DNA of 64,000 nt, taken from the NCBI RefSeq assembly GCF_036373705.1, contig NC_089863.1, forward strand, positions 34,494,227 to 34,558,226, read 5' to 3'. The stretch is from Amia ocellicauda (lineage: Eukaryota > Chordata > Actinopteri > Amiiformes > Amiidae). The translations under genes and the position numbers were made by a program. Shown piece by piece: positions 1 through 11,581 of the stretch; within the stretch, counting starts at the first letter, position 1; each line of letters begins with the position of its first letter. The notes under the pieces were generated by a model that made no database searches, had not been told where the DNA came from, and saw only the letters and a program-made list of their open reading frames with translations.

Positions 1-124
1 CAGAGTTCCACACTGAGCATATTATGTGCTATTGTTGCAAATCATAATTTTCTTGGCCACCAGGAGGCAATCAGAAGGAAGTGGCAGTGGGAGAAGGCAT
101 ATAGCAATTCCCGAGGCCATGGGT

Positions 125-1060
125 GAGCAAAGCTATGTAGCATTATAAGGGTCAAAATTAAATCTTTAATTAGTAAATGAATTAGTCAATTCATTAATTT
201 ATTGCGCTGTTTGCCAAGTGATCTTTCCATTTCATTTGCCAATTGATCTTTGGCAAACAAACTTCTTTTTAATGGGGGTGAGGGCGTTTGACCTTCACAA
301 GGCATCAGTCTCACGTAGGAGGCAGGTCTGATCGATGGTGCTGTAATTGTGTAGCGGGGCTGCTGTTCTGGTGGGGAGGGACGACTAGTTTTGAGAATAT
401 TGAGTCTATTTTGACCCGTGATAAGTATTTAGAAGTCTCGTAAGTGCTTTATTATGAATGTTCAAAAAAGCAATGTTATAGAGTGCTGTAACCCCATACA
501 CATTTTTTTTTCTCAATGTATACATTTATTTAAAATGAATTCCAATAATTCAGTCATATAGACTACACCTAATTAGGACAATTGACTGCGTTAGTAGGGT
601 ACTTTACTGTGTATGTGCTGGTGTGTAGTGGTCAAGAAACATAGCTATGAACCTGAGGCTGAGGGTTCGATTCTACACTGTGGGGAAATTATTTATTATG
701 TATTTTTTTTAATATAATGAATTATAATATTTTAAAAAGCTATACCTAAAAATTATTTAATAAGGCTTAATAAGCATTAAAAAGAAGTTTCTTTGCCAAA
801 TGAAATTGAACGATCATTTGCCAAATGAAATTGAAAGATCAATTGGAAAATTAAATTGAAAGACCAATTGGCAAATTAAATGGAAAGATCACTTGGCAAA
901 CAGTGCAATACATTTATTGATTTATTAATTAATTAATTTATGAATTGACAAATTAATTTACTAATTGACAAATTAATGTATTTAGTAATTTACACATTTA
1001 TTAATTAATTTATTAATTAAAGATAAAATGTTGACCCTTATAATGCTCCATACAAGGCAT
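125..1060. repeat. Palindromic non-autonomous DNA element
   Basis: The left part (about 134-275) reappears inverted at about 778-1050. Both outer ends carry an AGCATTATAAGGGTCAA-like stretch followed by a TTTAATTA-rich tract, and both inner parts carry TTTGCCAA and GATCTTTC words. This is the form of a non-autonomous DNA transposon with long imperfect inverted termini. The right arm is longer because the TTTGCCAAAT/GAAAGATC unit is repeated about four times. No transposase is present and the family is not recognised. Confidence 0.6.
618..690 (+). repeat. tRNA-like SINE head inside the palindromic element
   Basis: A GTAGTGGTC word resembles a pol III A box, and GGTTCGATTC about 40 bases later matches a B box. 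The segment cannot be folded convincingly into a full tRNA cloverleaf, so it is read as a tRNA-derived SINE fragment and not a tRNA gene. It lies in the central spacer of the palindromic element. Confidence 0.4.
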
Positions 1061-1537
1061 CCACACCCAGATAGTGTAGAAATTAAGGGTGAATTTAAAA
1101 AACAGGTGGTAAAATTAAAAATGGTGTCAAAATTAAAAAGAGGTAGTACATTTAAAAATAGATGGTAAAATATAAAAGTGTGCAAGTTCCAATATGCCTT
1201 ATGAGAAAAAGGGACTGGGTCCCTTTAAAAACATGACAGCTAGGCCAGGACACTACATTGTCCAGAATCCACTGGTCTGGCATTAGTGGGGAAGGCAGAG
1301 TCAGACAGTATATAAGGAAGCAGTGCAGAGCAGTCACGGTGGTGGCTGAGACCAAAGAACTAAAAAGAACCTTCCCAACATTGCCAGGCGTTAGATACAT
1401 GTTCAATTTATGAACAGGTGAGGTGAGGAGTTAGATTTGTGTTTAGTTTATTAACTGTTTTGTGGACGGTTTGTAGTTTTTATTGACTTTTCTTGTGTTA
1501 ATGTGTATGTCTGTAAGAGGGAGCAGGGAGACCAAGT
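1061..1537. other. Unassigned intergenic sequence
   Basis: AT-rich at first, then mixed. No conserved coding motif, splice-bounded exon or recognised repeat was found. Confidence 0.4.
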
Positions 1538-1648
1538 CCTGCACTCCCCTGCTCTAGACTCATAGTCCAGCAGGGGCGCTACATCCTGCATTCCCCTGCC
1601 TAGTCCAGGCTAACCAGCAGGGGCGCTACTTCCTGTACTCCCTGCTGT
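1538..1648. repeat. Tandem repeat, 46-48 bp unit, about 2.4 copies
   Basis: Units start at 1538, 1584 and 1632 with CCTGCACTCCCCTGC-like sequence. The first two complete units end in CCAGCAGGGGCGCTAC. The third unit is partial. The CAGGGGCG words make it locally GC-rich. Confidence 0.75.
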
Positions 1649-2282
1649 AAGCAGAAACGGTTGTGAAGCGAGTGACTGCTGCCTTGATCGGACGCACCCC
1701 AGGGGCCCAACTACAGGTGGGATCTATCACAACCTGTTGGAAGTAAAAATGGATGTTAGAAATAATGTACGGGACACATATGACAGGACACCATAGATAT
1801 TATATAACATGGGGTGCTACCTCTGGTTTTAAGTGAGAATTCGTGTGGCCATCTTGGATATAAATTTGGGTAACTTTACACAGAGATAGTATAAGAGCAC
1901 AGAAGACATTGATGACAATTAATACATGGAATCGGTAAAGAGGAAAATTTGAAGTGGAGATTACTATTATAGTATACAAAGCAGTAGTACATAGTTGCAT
2001 ATAAATGCAACTTAAATATTGTTAATAGACTCAATGTAATTGGTCATTAAGAAAAACTGTGAATGTCAAATATAATTTAAGGTAGACAAATGCTAATTAA
2101 ATGATACAATAACTCTACCTCAAAAACAAATTAAGTAAACCGAGACAAATAAAAAGCACAATCAATCCAGAGAAAATGCACAGCAATGTTATATGTTGGC
2201 AATTATAGCACCGCCATACACAGTCCCCAAACCCAACGCTTAAATCAATTACTATCACCTTGAGACGTGTCTCGCCTCATCG
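1649..2282. other. Unassigned intergenic sequence
   Basis: AT-rich non-coding sequence with only short open frames and no recognised motif. Confidence 0.4.
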
Positions 2283-2345
2283 AATTAATCCAGACAAGTA
2301 AGTCACCCTGGATAAGGGCGTCTGCCGAGAAATAAAATACTAAAA
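2283..2345 (+). repeat. L2/SINE 3' tail
   Basis: Contains AAGTCACCCTGGATAAGG followed by GCGTCTGCC and an AAATAAAATA tail. The same 3' tail recurs near 10.7 kb, 24.15 kb and 55.96 kb in this window. Only the last 60 bases are preserved, and the LRR pseudoexon follows directly. Confidence 0.65.
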
Positions 2346-2354
2346 ACAAACACA

Positions 2355-2514
2355 CACCAGTTTCTCCAATTTACAGTTAGGACCCTCACATCCAGCAGAG
2401 GGGAGTGTTGTTCCCAAAACACCTGGATTACGGAGATCACGCTCTCTCAAGTTTGAGTGGTTGGAATGCACAGCCTCTCTCTGGGACCCTACAGTCTGAA
2501 AGACAACAGACTAC
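2355..2514 (-). pseudogene. Orphan NLR leucine-rich-repeat pseudoexon
   Basis: Read on the minus strand, this closely matches the fourth LRR exon of the NLR gene (37992-38165). It shares the TTTCTCCAATTTACAGTT end (plus-strand reading), the GCTCTCTCAAG segment and the ACAGTCTGAAAGAC start. The match runs on into the upstream intron (GGGTTTGTGATGTTTACATA). About 27 bases are missing from the middle and the splice donor is lost, so it cannot be a working exon. No NACHT or SPRY sequence accompanies it. It is best read as a relic of a second NLR copy or a displaced exon duplicate. Confidence 0.75.
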
Positions 2515-2901
2515 AGATAGGGTTTGTGATGTTTACATAAGTGTAAGGGAAAGAAAATTTGGGAATTTGTAAAAAAAAATTGCTTAAAATCAAATGTATG
2601 TTCTAACAGCACCAATATATATAATATTTAGCTAAAGTTTGTATGCCCATTCAGCATGTCAGAATCAGTGCTTGATATTACCTTGAACTCTTAAGAATGT
2701 TTAACATACAAACTGTTGCAATTTAGTAAATCATTAATGGGCTATAATTTGGGTTAGAAGATATGTATAGTTATCTTGTTCTCACATAACACTGAAACTA
2801 GGGACATAGATAAAGAAAACATAAGAACATAAGAAGATCATTAATGATCAAGAGTGACAGCAGTTCTGACTGACAAGTTAAGAGGAGCTGCACTCCCTCT
2901 A
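2515..2901. other. Unassigned intergenic sequence
   Basis: The first 60 bases still resemble the intron next to NLR LRR exon 4. The rest is AT-rich with no recognised feature. Confidence 0.4.
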
Positions 2902-3108
2902 CAGTGAGGGAAAAAAGTATTTGATCCCCTGCTGATTTTGTACGTTTGCCCACTGACAAAGAAATGATCAGTCTATAATTTTAATGGTAGGTGTATTTTA
3001 ACAGTGACAGACAGAATAACAACAACAAAATCCAGAAAAACGCATTTCAAAAAAGTTATAAATTGATTTGCATGTTAATGAGTGAAATAAGTATTTGACC
3101 CCTTCGAC

Positions 3109-4095
3109 TTAGTACTTGGTGGCAAAACCCTTGTTGGCAATCACAGAGGTCAGACGTTTCTTGTAGTTGGCCATCAGGTTTGCACACATCTCAGGAGGGA
3201 TTGTGTCCCACTCCTCTTTGCAGATCCTCTCCAAGTCATTAAGGTTTTGAAGCTGACGTTTGGCAACTCGAACCTTCAGCTCCCTCCACAGATTTTCTAT
3301 GGGATTAAGGTCTGGAGACTGGCTTGGCCACTCCAGGACCTTAATGTGCTTCTTCTTGAGCCACTCCTTTGTTGCCTTGGCTGTGTGTTTTGGGTCAATG
3401 TCATGCTGGAATACCCATCCACGACCCATTTTCAATGCCCTGGCTGAGGGAAGGAGGTTCTCACCCAAGATTTGACGGTACATGGCCCCGTCCATCGTCC
3501 CTTTGATGCGGTGCAGTTGTCCTGTCCCCTTAGCAGAAAAACACCCCCAAAGCATAATGTTTCCACCTCCATGTTTGATGGTGGGGATGGTGTTCTTGGG
3601 GTCATAGGCAGGATTCCTCCTCCTCGATTTTGGTCTCATCTGACCACAACACTTTCACCCAGTTCTCCCCTGAATCATTCGGATGTTCATTGGCAAACTT
3701 CAGACGGGCCTGTACATGTGCTTTCTTGAGCAGGGGGACCTTGCGGGCGCTGCAGGATTTCAGTCCTTCATGGCGTAGTGTGTTACCAATTGTTTTCTTG
3801 GTGACTATGGTCCCAGCTGCCTTGAGATCATTAACAAGATCCTCCCGTGTAGTTCTGGACTGATTCCTCACCGTTCTCATGATCATTGAAACTCCACGAG
3901 GTGAGATCTTGCATGGAGCCCCAGACCAAGGAAGACTGACAGTTATTTTGTGTTTCTTCCATTTGCGAATAATCGCACCAACTGTTACCTCCTTCACCAA
4001 ACTGTTTGGCGATAGTCTTGTAGCCCATTCCAGCCTTGTGTAGGTCTACAATCTTGTCCCCGACATCCTTGGACAGCTCTTTGGTCTTGGCCATG
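3109..4095 (-). pseudogene. Tc1 transposase pseudogene (copy 1)
   Basis: The frame starts with [19 protein letters not shown], the DNA-binding domain start, and ends in NKGFATKY. The coding sequence is broken into three overlapping frames: 3831-4095 for the N-terminus, 3602-4000 for the middle and 3109-3639 for the catalytic C-terminus. The WSDETKI motif with the first aspartate, the QHDIDPKH motif with the second and the [11 protein letters not shown] motif with the glutamate are all visible. A frameshift near 3990 disrupts the second helix-turn-helix. Another break near 3620 removes the [12 protein letters not shown] stretch seen in copy 3. It should be inactive. Confidence 0.9.
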
Positions 4096-4140
4096 ATGGG
4101 GAGTTTGGAATCTGATTGATTGATTGCTTCTGTGGGCAGG

Positions 4141-4229
4141 TGTCTTTTATACAGGTAACGAGCTGAGATTAGGAGCACTCCCTTTAAGAGAGTGCTCCTA
4201 ATCTCAGTTCGTTACCTGTATAAAAGACA
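4141..4229. repeat. Inverted repeat (40-bp arms) in Tc1 5' region
   Basis: The arms at 4141-4180 and 4190-4229 are complementary with one mismatch, around a 9-base loop. Equivalent palindromes lie in copy 2 (about 44711-44805) and copy 3 (about 53630-53725), so it is an inherited part of the transposon's 5' untranslated region. Confidence 0.85.
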
Positions 4230-4462
4230 CCTGGGAGCCAGAAATCTTGCTAATTGATAGGGGATCAAATACTTATTTCACTCATTAACATGCAAATCAA
4301 TTTATATCTTTTTTGAAATGTGTTTTTTCTGGATTTTTTTATTGTTATTCTGTCTTTCACTGTTAAAATACACCTACCATTAAAATTATAGACTGATAAT
4401 TTCTTTGTCAGTGGGCAAACGTACAAAATCAGATGGGGATAAAATACTTTTTTCCCTCACTG

Positions 4463-5111
4463 TATATACAGCTCTCATATTACTGCAGCCACATGAAATC
4501 ACAAAGGAACAACATTAATCTTTAAATATAGTTTAAAACATTTGCAGATGAAAGAGAAAACATAATTCCAATACCTGTCAATAGTTAAGAGCAAGAGCAA
4601 AGAGCAATCAAACAAAAATAATCTTATGTGCAATTACTTTTGAAAATGCAAATCTGCATTACACATTATCCAGTGTTTAATTAATTTGATTTGTTTTGTA
4701 AACAATGTCATAAACACAAATAATTCTAGTGTTCTCCAATGTTTAACTATAACTATATAATCATGATAAAAATCAAATATTGGTGGTAAACCATTTTCAA
4801 TATATTGGACATTTTCTATCCCCTCTTTTTTGAGACTTTAAAACATAATTTGGGACTTTAAAGACACTATGACATGACAATTAAATCTTTGAATTTGCTT
4901 TTACAGTGACATTCAAGGTTTCTTTAAATAGCACATTCAGTTCAAGTTTTTGTTCCCAGTAAACAATACACTGTAGAATATTGTCCTGATATTCATAGGG
5001 TTTGCGCAGAGGGGTTTGTATGTCGTAAATGGCTAGCACACACAAAGGTACATTTGCATTATACAAAACCCCGTTTTAAGTGGCGCAATCCATTCTGCAC
5101 CATTCACCAAT
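4463..5111. other. Unassigned intergenic sequence
   Basis: AT-rich, without recognisable exons or repeats. Confidence 0.4.
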
Positions 5112-5602
5112 TAGTTAGGTCCATAAATATTTGGACAGTGACACAGTTGTCATCATTATGGCTCTGTATGCCACCACAATGGATTTGAATGGAAACAATC
5201 AATATTTACTTTAAGTGTAGACTTTCACTTTCATCTTTAATTTGAGGGTAGTTACATCCAAACTGGGTGAACAGTGTAGGAAATACACCCATTGTTCTAT
5301 GTGGTCCCCCCAATTTTAGGGACTCAAACGTAATTGGACAAACTAACATAATCATGAATTAAATTCTGAGTTTCAATACTTGGTTGCAAATCCTTTGCAG
5401 TCAATGACTGCCTGAAGTCTGGAACCCATGGACATCACCAGATGCTGGGTTTCTTCCCTGGTGTTTCTTAACCCTCATATGAAAGATAAGTCTACACATA
5501 AAGCACATTTTTATTGTTTCCTTTCAAATCCATTGTGGTGGCATACAGAGCCAAACTTATGACAATTGTGTCACTGTCCAAATATTTATGGACCTAACTG
5601 TA
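5112..5602 (-). mobile_element. Internally deleted Tc1-derived element
   Basis: The ends are inverted copies of TTAGGTCCATAAATATTTGG. The match continues for about 90 bases through GTCACTGTCC and CCACCACAATGGATTTGAA. The interior (about 5370-5470) on the minus strand still encodes the last residues of a Tc1 transposase, ending in a GFATKY-like block. Most of the transposase is deleted, so the copy is non-autonomous. Confidence 0.85.
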
Positions 5603-6002
5603 ATTGTATGCAAGGCGCTATATGGGGGCAATGGTCTGATTCCTGATATATTCTTAGGTATGCACCAGGCAACAAATAAGTTTACGACGTGCAAAATAAT
5701 GCATAGAAAAGGATGGGGTTAACTCCACGCACATCACCATTCCAGCACACAGTCAAAAATGGGAAGTGTGGAGCTGTCTCTGCTTTTAAATATGGATGTA
5801 TGTGTGCTGCACCAGAACAAATTCATAAGTCTTTTCTTGACTGAATGGCAATACATACAACAACCGAACTCTCATTTACTTAATTGAACTAATTATTTGC
5901 TTACATTTTACTTATTTAATTGTGTAACTGAGAAAAAAGTTGGTTCCTTTATAAAATAAGTTCCTTATACAATTGTATACACTCTAAAAATGGAAGGTTC
6001 TT
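5603..6002. other. Unassigned intergenic sequence
   Basis: No recognised feature. An adjacent AAAAATGGAAGGTTCTTTAG stretch leads into the palindrome that follows. Confidence 0.35.
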
Positions 6003-6396
6003 TAGAGGTTCTATTTAGAAGCTTTGGGTTCTTCATGAGTTAAATGGTTAAGAACGATAGGTATTGTATGCAACCCCAGTTATCTGAAAAAGGAAGCACT
6101 GCCCAAGGGGGAGGGGTTTCTGCGCACTTCCGCTGGAACCAGATCGAAATGTCACTCTATCAAAGCTGCCATTGGCCCCTGCGCTTGTCACTCAGAACAG
6201 GTCCCTTCCCACTTCCTGTTCTATAAAACGTGACATCAGCGCAAGTTCGTCCTCTTTTGCCGGGAGCCTGGACTCCTGCGTGATCATGCAACCCTTGGGC
6301 AGTGCTTCCTTTTTCAGATAACCGGGGTTGCATACGCAATCTATCGTTCTTAACCAACCATTTAACTCATGAAGAACCCAAAGCTTCTAAATAGAA
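6003..6396. repeat. Palindrome with about 105-bp arms
   Basis: The left arm (about 6005-6110) and right arm (about 6290-6395) are inverted copies. Both carry the AGCTTTGGGTTCTTCATGAG, TTAAGAACGATAG and TTGGGCAGTGCTTCC blocks or their complements. The unpaired middle (6118-6265) matches, in inverted orientation, sequence near 8764-8905. This palindrome is therefore nested at one end of the larger GC-rich segment. Confidence 0.75.
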
Positions 6397-8940
6397 GTCG
6401 GAAGCACTGCTCAAGGGGGAGGGGTTACTGTATAACAAAACCGTCGCAAGGGAGGAGGCAGCAAGCTGATAAGGGAGCCTGCCCCGAGGTGCACCGCTAG
6501 GGGACCTCGGCAACACAGCTCCAGACAGTAACCTCAGGGGCCCCGTAGGGCCACACCTGAGCCGTCCAGGAGCGAGGACCGTAGTCACGCTCTACCGGGA
6601 ACTGTCTGCAATTAGCATATACAAAGCGAGGCTACAGAGGTTAACTCTTACGCCCTCCACGTACAAGAGCAAGGCCAGGTGCTCTATTAGTGCAGCTAGG
6701 AGCGAGGCCGAAATCTACTTGCACAATGTCTAGCGCGGGCAATCAAGCACTTGTGTGGCCTCCATGCAATATCATGGCAGTGGACCCTTGATCCAATAGG
6801 AGCGGGGCCACAGACCCAATGAGAAAAATACAATATAATACATAGCTGGCTAGTCAACAGAGTAGCCGAGCTGAACAATATACAATGCATATATATCGCG
6901 TGACAGCAAGACCTTCATGCTGTCAGCGCACAGCACAAGAGCATCCAACTCAACTAAACAGTACAAAGTGGAAGAGCTCCATTGTGCTGACAATTTAGAT
7001 TTCGTACAAACGAACTATATACACCACGAGGCACAGGAACGAACTCATGTGCCGCCCATGAAACACAGGAGCAGTTGACGCCTGCTGGTTAGAACGGCTA
7101 ATGCAGGGCAACATTAGCTCTACCGTGCGAATAAATGAACTATGTACACAGCGGGGCACTGGAAAACTCAAGTGCCCTCCGCTGGAGGACAATAGCAGCG
7201 GTCCCCTGCTCTATGGCATAATACAGCCAGAGCGGGCCACAGACCTGCTGACCAATACACAGAGCGGGGTACAGGCCAAACGCATGCACCACCGCAACAC
7301 AATTACAATGAATGAACTATATACAGGGCGGCCTCTTAAGGCAGCATGCCTGTAGGCCGCATGACAAGCCCCGGGAACACATCGACAGGGCTGTCTGTAC
7401 ATCCAGGAGCAGCTCGCGTGGGTGCTCGACTGGAAGGCATAGTCCAGTGGAAGGGAAAGACACGGTTCACCAGCTCCCTCAGGATGCACTTACAGGGGCA
7501 GACTGGGAGAGGAAAGGCAGGAGGCCCGCTTCTGCCATGCCCTGGGTCCTGGCATAAGCCTCCCCTCTTCTGGCTAGGGTGGGGGCTGTTGCCAGATGGT
7601 CCCAGGTAGCCCTCAGCTCTTTGAGGAGGTCAGGCAGCAGCGGGAAGGCCCGTGTGGGCCGCTGCGCGTGCTGACCCCTCTCGAACCTGGAGCGCAGCAG
7701 GGCAGGATCAGAGGGCCAGGGGAACTGAAGAGACTCCACAGCCCTCTGGATGACTGCTCAGAACTCCCTGTCCTGTCCTGTGGGAGCAGGAGGGGTGTCC
7801 AGGAGGGCTGTAGGTGGGGACGCCGGCACAGGAGGTGCGGCTGTCCCCAGCACTACCATCCTGGAGGAGGGGACGGAGGGGCTCGGGGAGAGGCGGAGTT
7901 ACAGCGCCCCCGAGGCCCCCCTGTCACTCGCCGGAGTGGGGAATCGCCGGGCAAGTGCGGCGGCGCCCGGTAAGATGGCGGACCTCCGCTGTCGGTGCCC
8001 AGACAGACGGGGCATAAGACTTCCCCACTCCAGGCGGGCAAGGTGCGGTGGCTGCAAGCGGCACAGTGGCGGGGGTGAGAGGAGCTCATCGCCGAGCCAA
8101 GCACACACGCGCGTGCACAAGGAAACGTGCAGCAGAGGCGCTGATCAGTGTTTGCACCAGGGGCACACAACAACTGGAACGCCTCTGCAACAAGTGGAGC
8201 GCCTAGCGGGCCCGCTGCTGTAAGTGCGTCTCCACCCGGCAACGTTTATATACACGGGGGCACAGAGACACCAACCACACGCAACCTTTCTGTTGCCGGA
8301 CTGAACACTGTGTATACCAAGCACCAGGTGCTGGATACAAGCGCCGCGTAGGCCCGTAGGCGTAGGAGGAGCACCTCACGCAGGTGAGATCTCTTATGAC
8401 ACGGCCGGAGCTGCGGATTTTACTGCCGCTGCTAGGGCTCCTACTGTGGACGAAAAAGCCCTGTGGACGAAAAACCAACACAGCAAGCAGTCGGAATATA
8501 TATAGCACTATATAAACACGACTATTATTTTTAAAAGGCTCTTCTAGTGAACGAAACTGAAACCGAAAGCGCAGCCGGACCTCTGGTGCATGGACGGGAC
8601 AGAATCGGGATTAGCTATCAATAATAACACACACAAGACAGAGACAATGTGTAGCAAAAACGGTGGTGAACAACACTATGAAGTGAGCCAGCCAGCTGAA
8701 ATACGCAATTTGAATATTTATTACAAACACAGACACAGAGAGCTTACATTCCGCAGTCCAGCAAAGAGCCATAAGAGGACGAACCTGCGCTGACGTCACA
8801 TTTTATAGAACAGGAAGTGGGAAGGGACCTGTTCTGAGTGACGAGTGCAGCGGCCAATGGCAGCTTTGATAGAGTGACGTTTCGTGAGTGAGCAGAAACC
8901 CCTCCACCTTGGGCAGTGCTTCCGACTTTTCATCATGATT
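6092..8940. mobile_element. GC-rich segment bounded by inverted repeats (probable transposable element)
   Basis: The left 6080-6265 and right 8764-8935 sequences are inverted copies. They share GGAAGCACTGCCCAAGG, CACTCTATCAAAGCTGCC and CTTCCCACTTCCTGTTCTAT blocks. The interior is far more GC-rich than the surrounding AT-rich DNA. It contains an irregular repeat of a GAACTATATACA word (about 7010, 7136 and 7312). The minus strand at 7479-7739 has an open frame with a FPLLPDLLKELRATW motif, which loosely recalls the gag region of DIRS-like retroelements; those also carry inverted termini. That assignment is weak. Long open frames here are expected from GC content and are not called as genes. 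Confidence 0.55.
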
Positions 8941-10359
8941 GCAGTTGATTTAAGATATATTTTAAGGGTATCAATGCCTACTATTTTAAATAGTTAAAAG
9001 GCTCTGATTTAGGAATTATTAGTGTTCAGTTAAGGGTACAATTAAGTAATTGAGAGCTCCATTGGAACATAAACCAGCAGGGTAGGGGGTCCTCTTAGAC
9101 CAGGGTTGAGAACCCCTGATCCAAATAAAAGAACAGCAGGGTTAAATAAGGTGAGAGCGATGAGTGCAACTCTCCTCAGTGTTACAGCTGAATTCCATCA
9201 AGTTGTGCAGAGCACCAAACTGACAGGCAGCCGTCAGTGCTGATAGGAGGCAATCCCACCCCTAGCTGTGCCATGACAGAGCTGACCTGTCACAGTGACA
9301 CCAGTCATCCCTCATAAAAATATAAAAGATACATAACTGTCCATTGTAAGATGTTATACTTTCTTGCTCCAGAGTTTGTAACAGTAACATTGCCTATTGT
9401 TGCCAGGTAGGCTATACAATTATCTTTAGGTCTCTTTAGTTATTATAATTCTAAATTAAATTAATATATTGAAAATATAAATGCTTATGCCTTATATCAC
9501 ATGTATTGTAGAATGGCCTGTATATAGATTATACTGAACTTAATAGAGCAATATTGTGTAGCAGTACACTGTATTTGATCATATATTGATCATTGCATAC
9601 CAACATTTACCAATTGTCAAGAAAGAGGGGTAGAATCATCAAATTTAAGTAGCAATCTACTTACATACATCTAGGTATTGCAATCAATCTACACCATATT
9701 TTCACTGACAATGAGCACATAAGTGTCACTGTTATATACAAATTCAAGTGCATTATAACTTCACTTTCCCCATTTCCTTTATTTTTTCCAAGTTTTTATT
9801 GAGGCAGCATTTGAAGGCACATTACAGAAGAAAGGACAGTGACTTTAATTGAAAATGAATTCACAAATCAGTTGCTGACTTGCTTTACTATTTGTTCTCG
9901 GAAAACATTTGACAATTTTCTTTAAATACTATAAACAACTTTTAGACACATTTCACAAACACAAACACATAATGGATTGGTGCAAAGAGTAACACAATAT
10001 TTTATCTGAGTAAATTATTTATTTTTCTATTACATTTAGCAGGACATATTTTTATAAATCACCAAAATAACTTATCTTACTTTATTCACTATCAGATTAC
10101 TTTGAGACATTTAAAACTACAGTACTCACAAGATCAGCATTAGAAAGCAGTCACAGCCTTTCTTACTAAAATGTTTTATTACCATTTTACACAATTAAAA
10201 AAAGACTGAAATAAATACATTAATACACTGTATAGACTGTTACTGAGTGTTTAACTTTTATTATAAACTTGAACTTATACCCAATATGTCTGTGCAAAGG
10301 AAATCAAGTGATAATGGTGATAGATCACCTAAAGCTGAGTGTCAGGTGGACTTTTGTGG
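8941..10359. other. Unassigned intergenic sequence with a hAT-MITE end
   Basis: At 9095-9115 there is CAGGGTTGAGAACCCCTG, and at 9050-9085 an AGAGCTCC...AACCAGCAGGGTAGG stretch. Together they resemble one end of the fish hAT miniature family also seen at 19.5 kb and 37.7 kb. The remainder is AT-rich and unassigned. Confidence 0.4.
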
Positions 10360-10783
10360 GCAGAGTCCATGACCTCCTTCCGGCGTTTACTCAAGACACA
10401 TCTTTTCAGACAGTACTTGTAATATTAGAACTTTTAAATCCCCATTAGATAGCACTTCATAGCATTTTATCATGCTTCTTGCGTTGTTGATTGATTTCCT
10501 CCTTGCTCCCTTTCCCATAACCCTTGGCCCTTAACCTTACATCTTGAGGGCACTTAACTTTACTTTCCAGGATGTATGTCCGCATTTACTGTACTTAACT
10601 GTATAAATTGGAAGTTGTAAAATCTATTATATCTTGAATTGCTTTGTTTAATGTAAATTAGAATTTGTAATGTTTGATGCCTTGTATTTAACTGTATTCT
10701 TGCACTTTGTATTGCACTTATGTTGTAAGTCGCCCTGGATAAGGGCGTCTGCCAAGAAATAAAAATAATAATAATAATAATTT
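10360..10783 (+). mobile_element. L2-type LINE 3' end
   Basis: Begins with a remnant of the RT C-terminal tail (CGTTTACTCAAGACACATCT, the usual 'RLLKTHLF' region) and runs through a 3' untranslated region. It ends in GTAAGTCGCCCTGGATAAGG, GCGTCTGCC and an (AAT)n tail. It is truncated at the 5' side, as is usual for LINE copies. Confidence 0.75.
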
Positions 10784-10790
10784 TAGATTC

Positions 10791-11581
10791 TCTGGCTGTA
10801 CAATCTTAACAGTCTTTAATAGATTATCGATTTAATATTACAGTACAGTATAAAACATAATAATTTCAAATTAAAATAGTATGAAAATCATAAGTTATCA
10901 AAACTTGCATCCCTATATTACAATTACAATTACAATTTTTTTAAATATAAGATGACTATAGGATGACCATAGGGCTAGGCTCCATAAATAGGTGGGATCT
11001 TGTGAGACAGAAACAGAAAGCTGAAAAAGATGGTGCAAAGGAGGTGATTTATTACTTCAAGTGAGGGTAGTGAAATTAAAATGAGAAAATAAAACCATAC
11101 ATCCCTTTGGAAACCAATAATACTTCTTAACGAGTCCATGTCCAAAAATGAAACCCAAATTGTAATCCAGATGCAAGTTCAAGTTCATAAACAAAAGTTT
11201 CTTACAGGTTTTCTTTATCTCCGATGCTCTCTTGATGTCTGTTTCCCTCTCTCTCTCTCAGCTCCTTAACTCCCCAAAACAAAGGTAATTTTAAGAACTA
11301 TTTCTGATCTGGAATGTATTGTATTTTTTCATTTGACCATGGACATGTAAAGAATTGTATACAAAATATGAATACAAAGACAACCTATAATTTGAAATGA
11401 CACACACCACTCTAGAAGTTTTTCTTCTTGAAATGTAAAATACACCAAAATACATTGATCAATTTTCCCATGTTCTTCAAAATTTCCTCTGCAATTAAAA
11501 CAGCAGTTTCTGTGATTTCATACATGTTTGGTGGTGAAATTATAGCTTGAAGCTTTTCTCAAAGGAAAGGTATCAAATCTA
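10791..11581. other. 3' flank of zinc-finger gene A
   Basis: About 130 bases next to the stop codon match the sequence after zinc-finger gene B (the CACCAAACATGTATGA block), so they belong to the duplicated unit. Farther out there is no recognised feature. Confidence 0.5.

Larger units (their letters stand above)
2902..4462 (-). mobile_element. Tc1/mariner element, copy 1 (decayed, full length)
   Basis: The ends read CAGTGAGGGAAAAAAGTATT and its complement, and are flanked by TA on both sides, the Tc1/mariner target duplication. The terminal inverted repeats are about 200 bp. They include the CCCACTGACAAAGAAATGAT block and the ATGCAAATCAATTTATA block. A decayed transposase lies between them on the minus strand. 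Two further copies of this family occur at 44.5 kb and 52.4 kb. A 40-bp inverted repeat sits just upstream of the transposase start (4141-4229) and is shared by all three copies. Confidence 0.95.

Noticed and set aside
618..690. Possible functional tRNA gene
   Set aside because: A B box is present, but no convincing acceptor or anticodon stem is seen; it fits a SINE head.
3247..3863. Plus-strand open frames opposite the Tc1 transposase
   Set aside because: Antisense shadows of the decayed transposase.
7479..8508. Several overlapping open frames of 60-160 codons
   Set aside because: They occur on both strands of a GC-rich segment where stops are rare, and show proline/arginine-rich low-information sequence. 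Only a weak gag-like motif was kept as a note.
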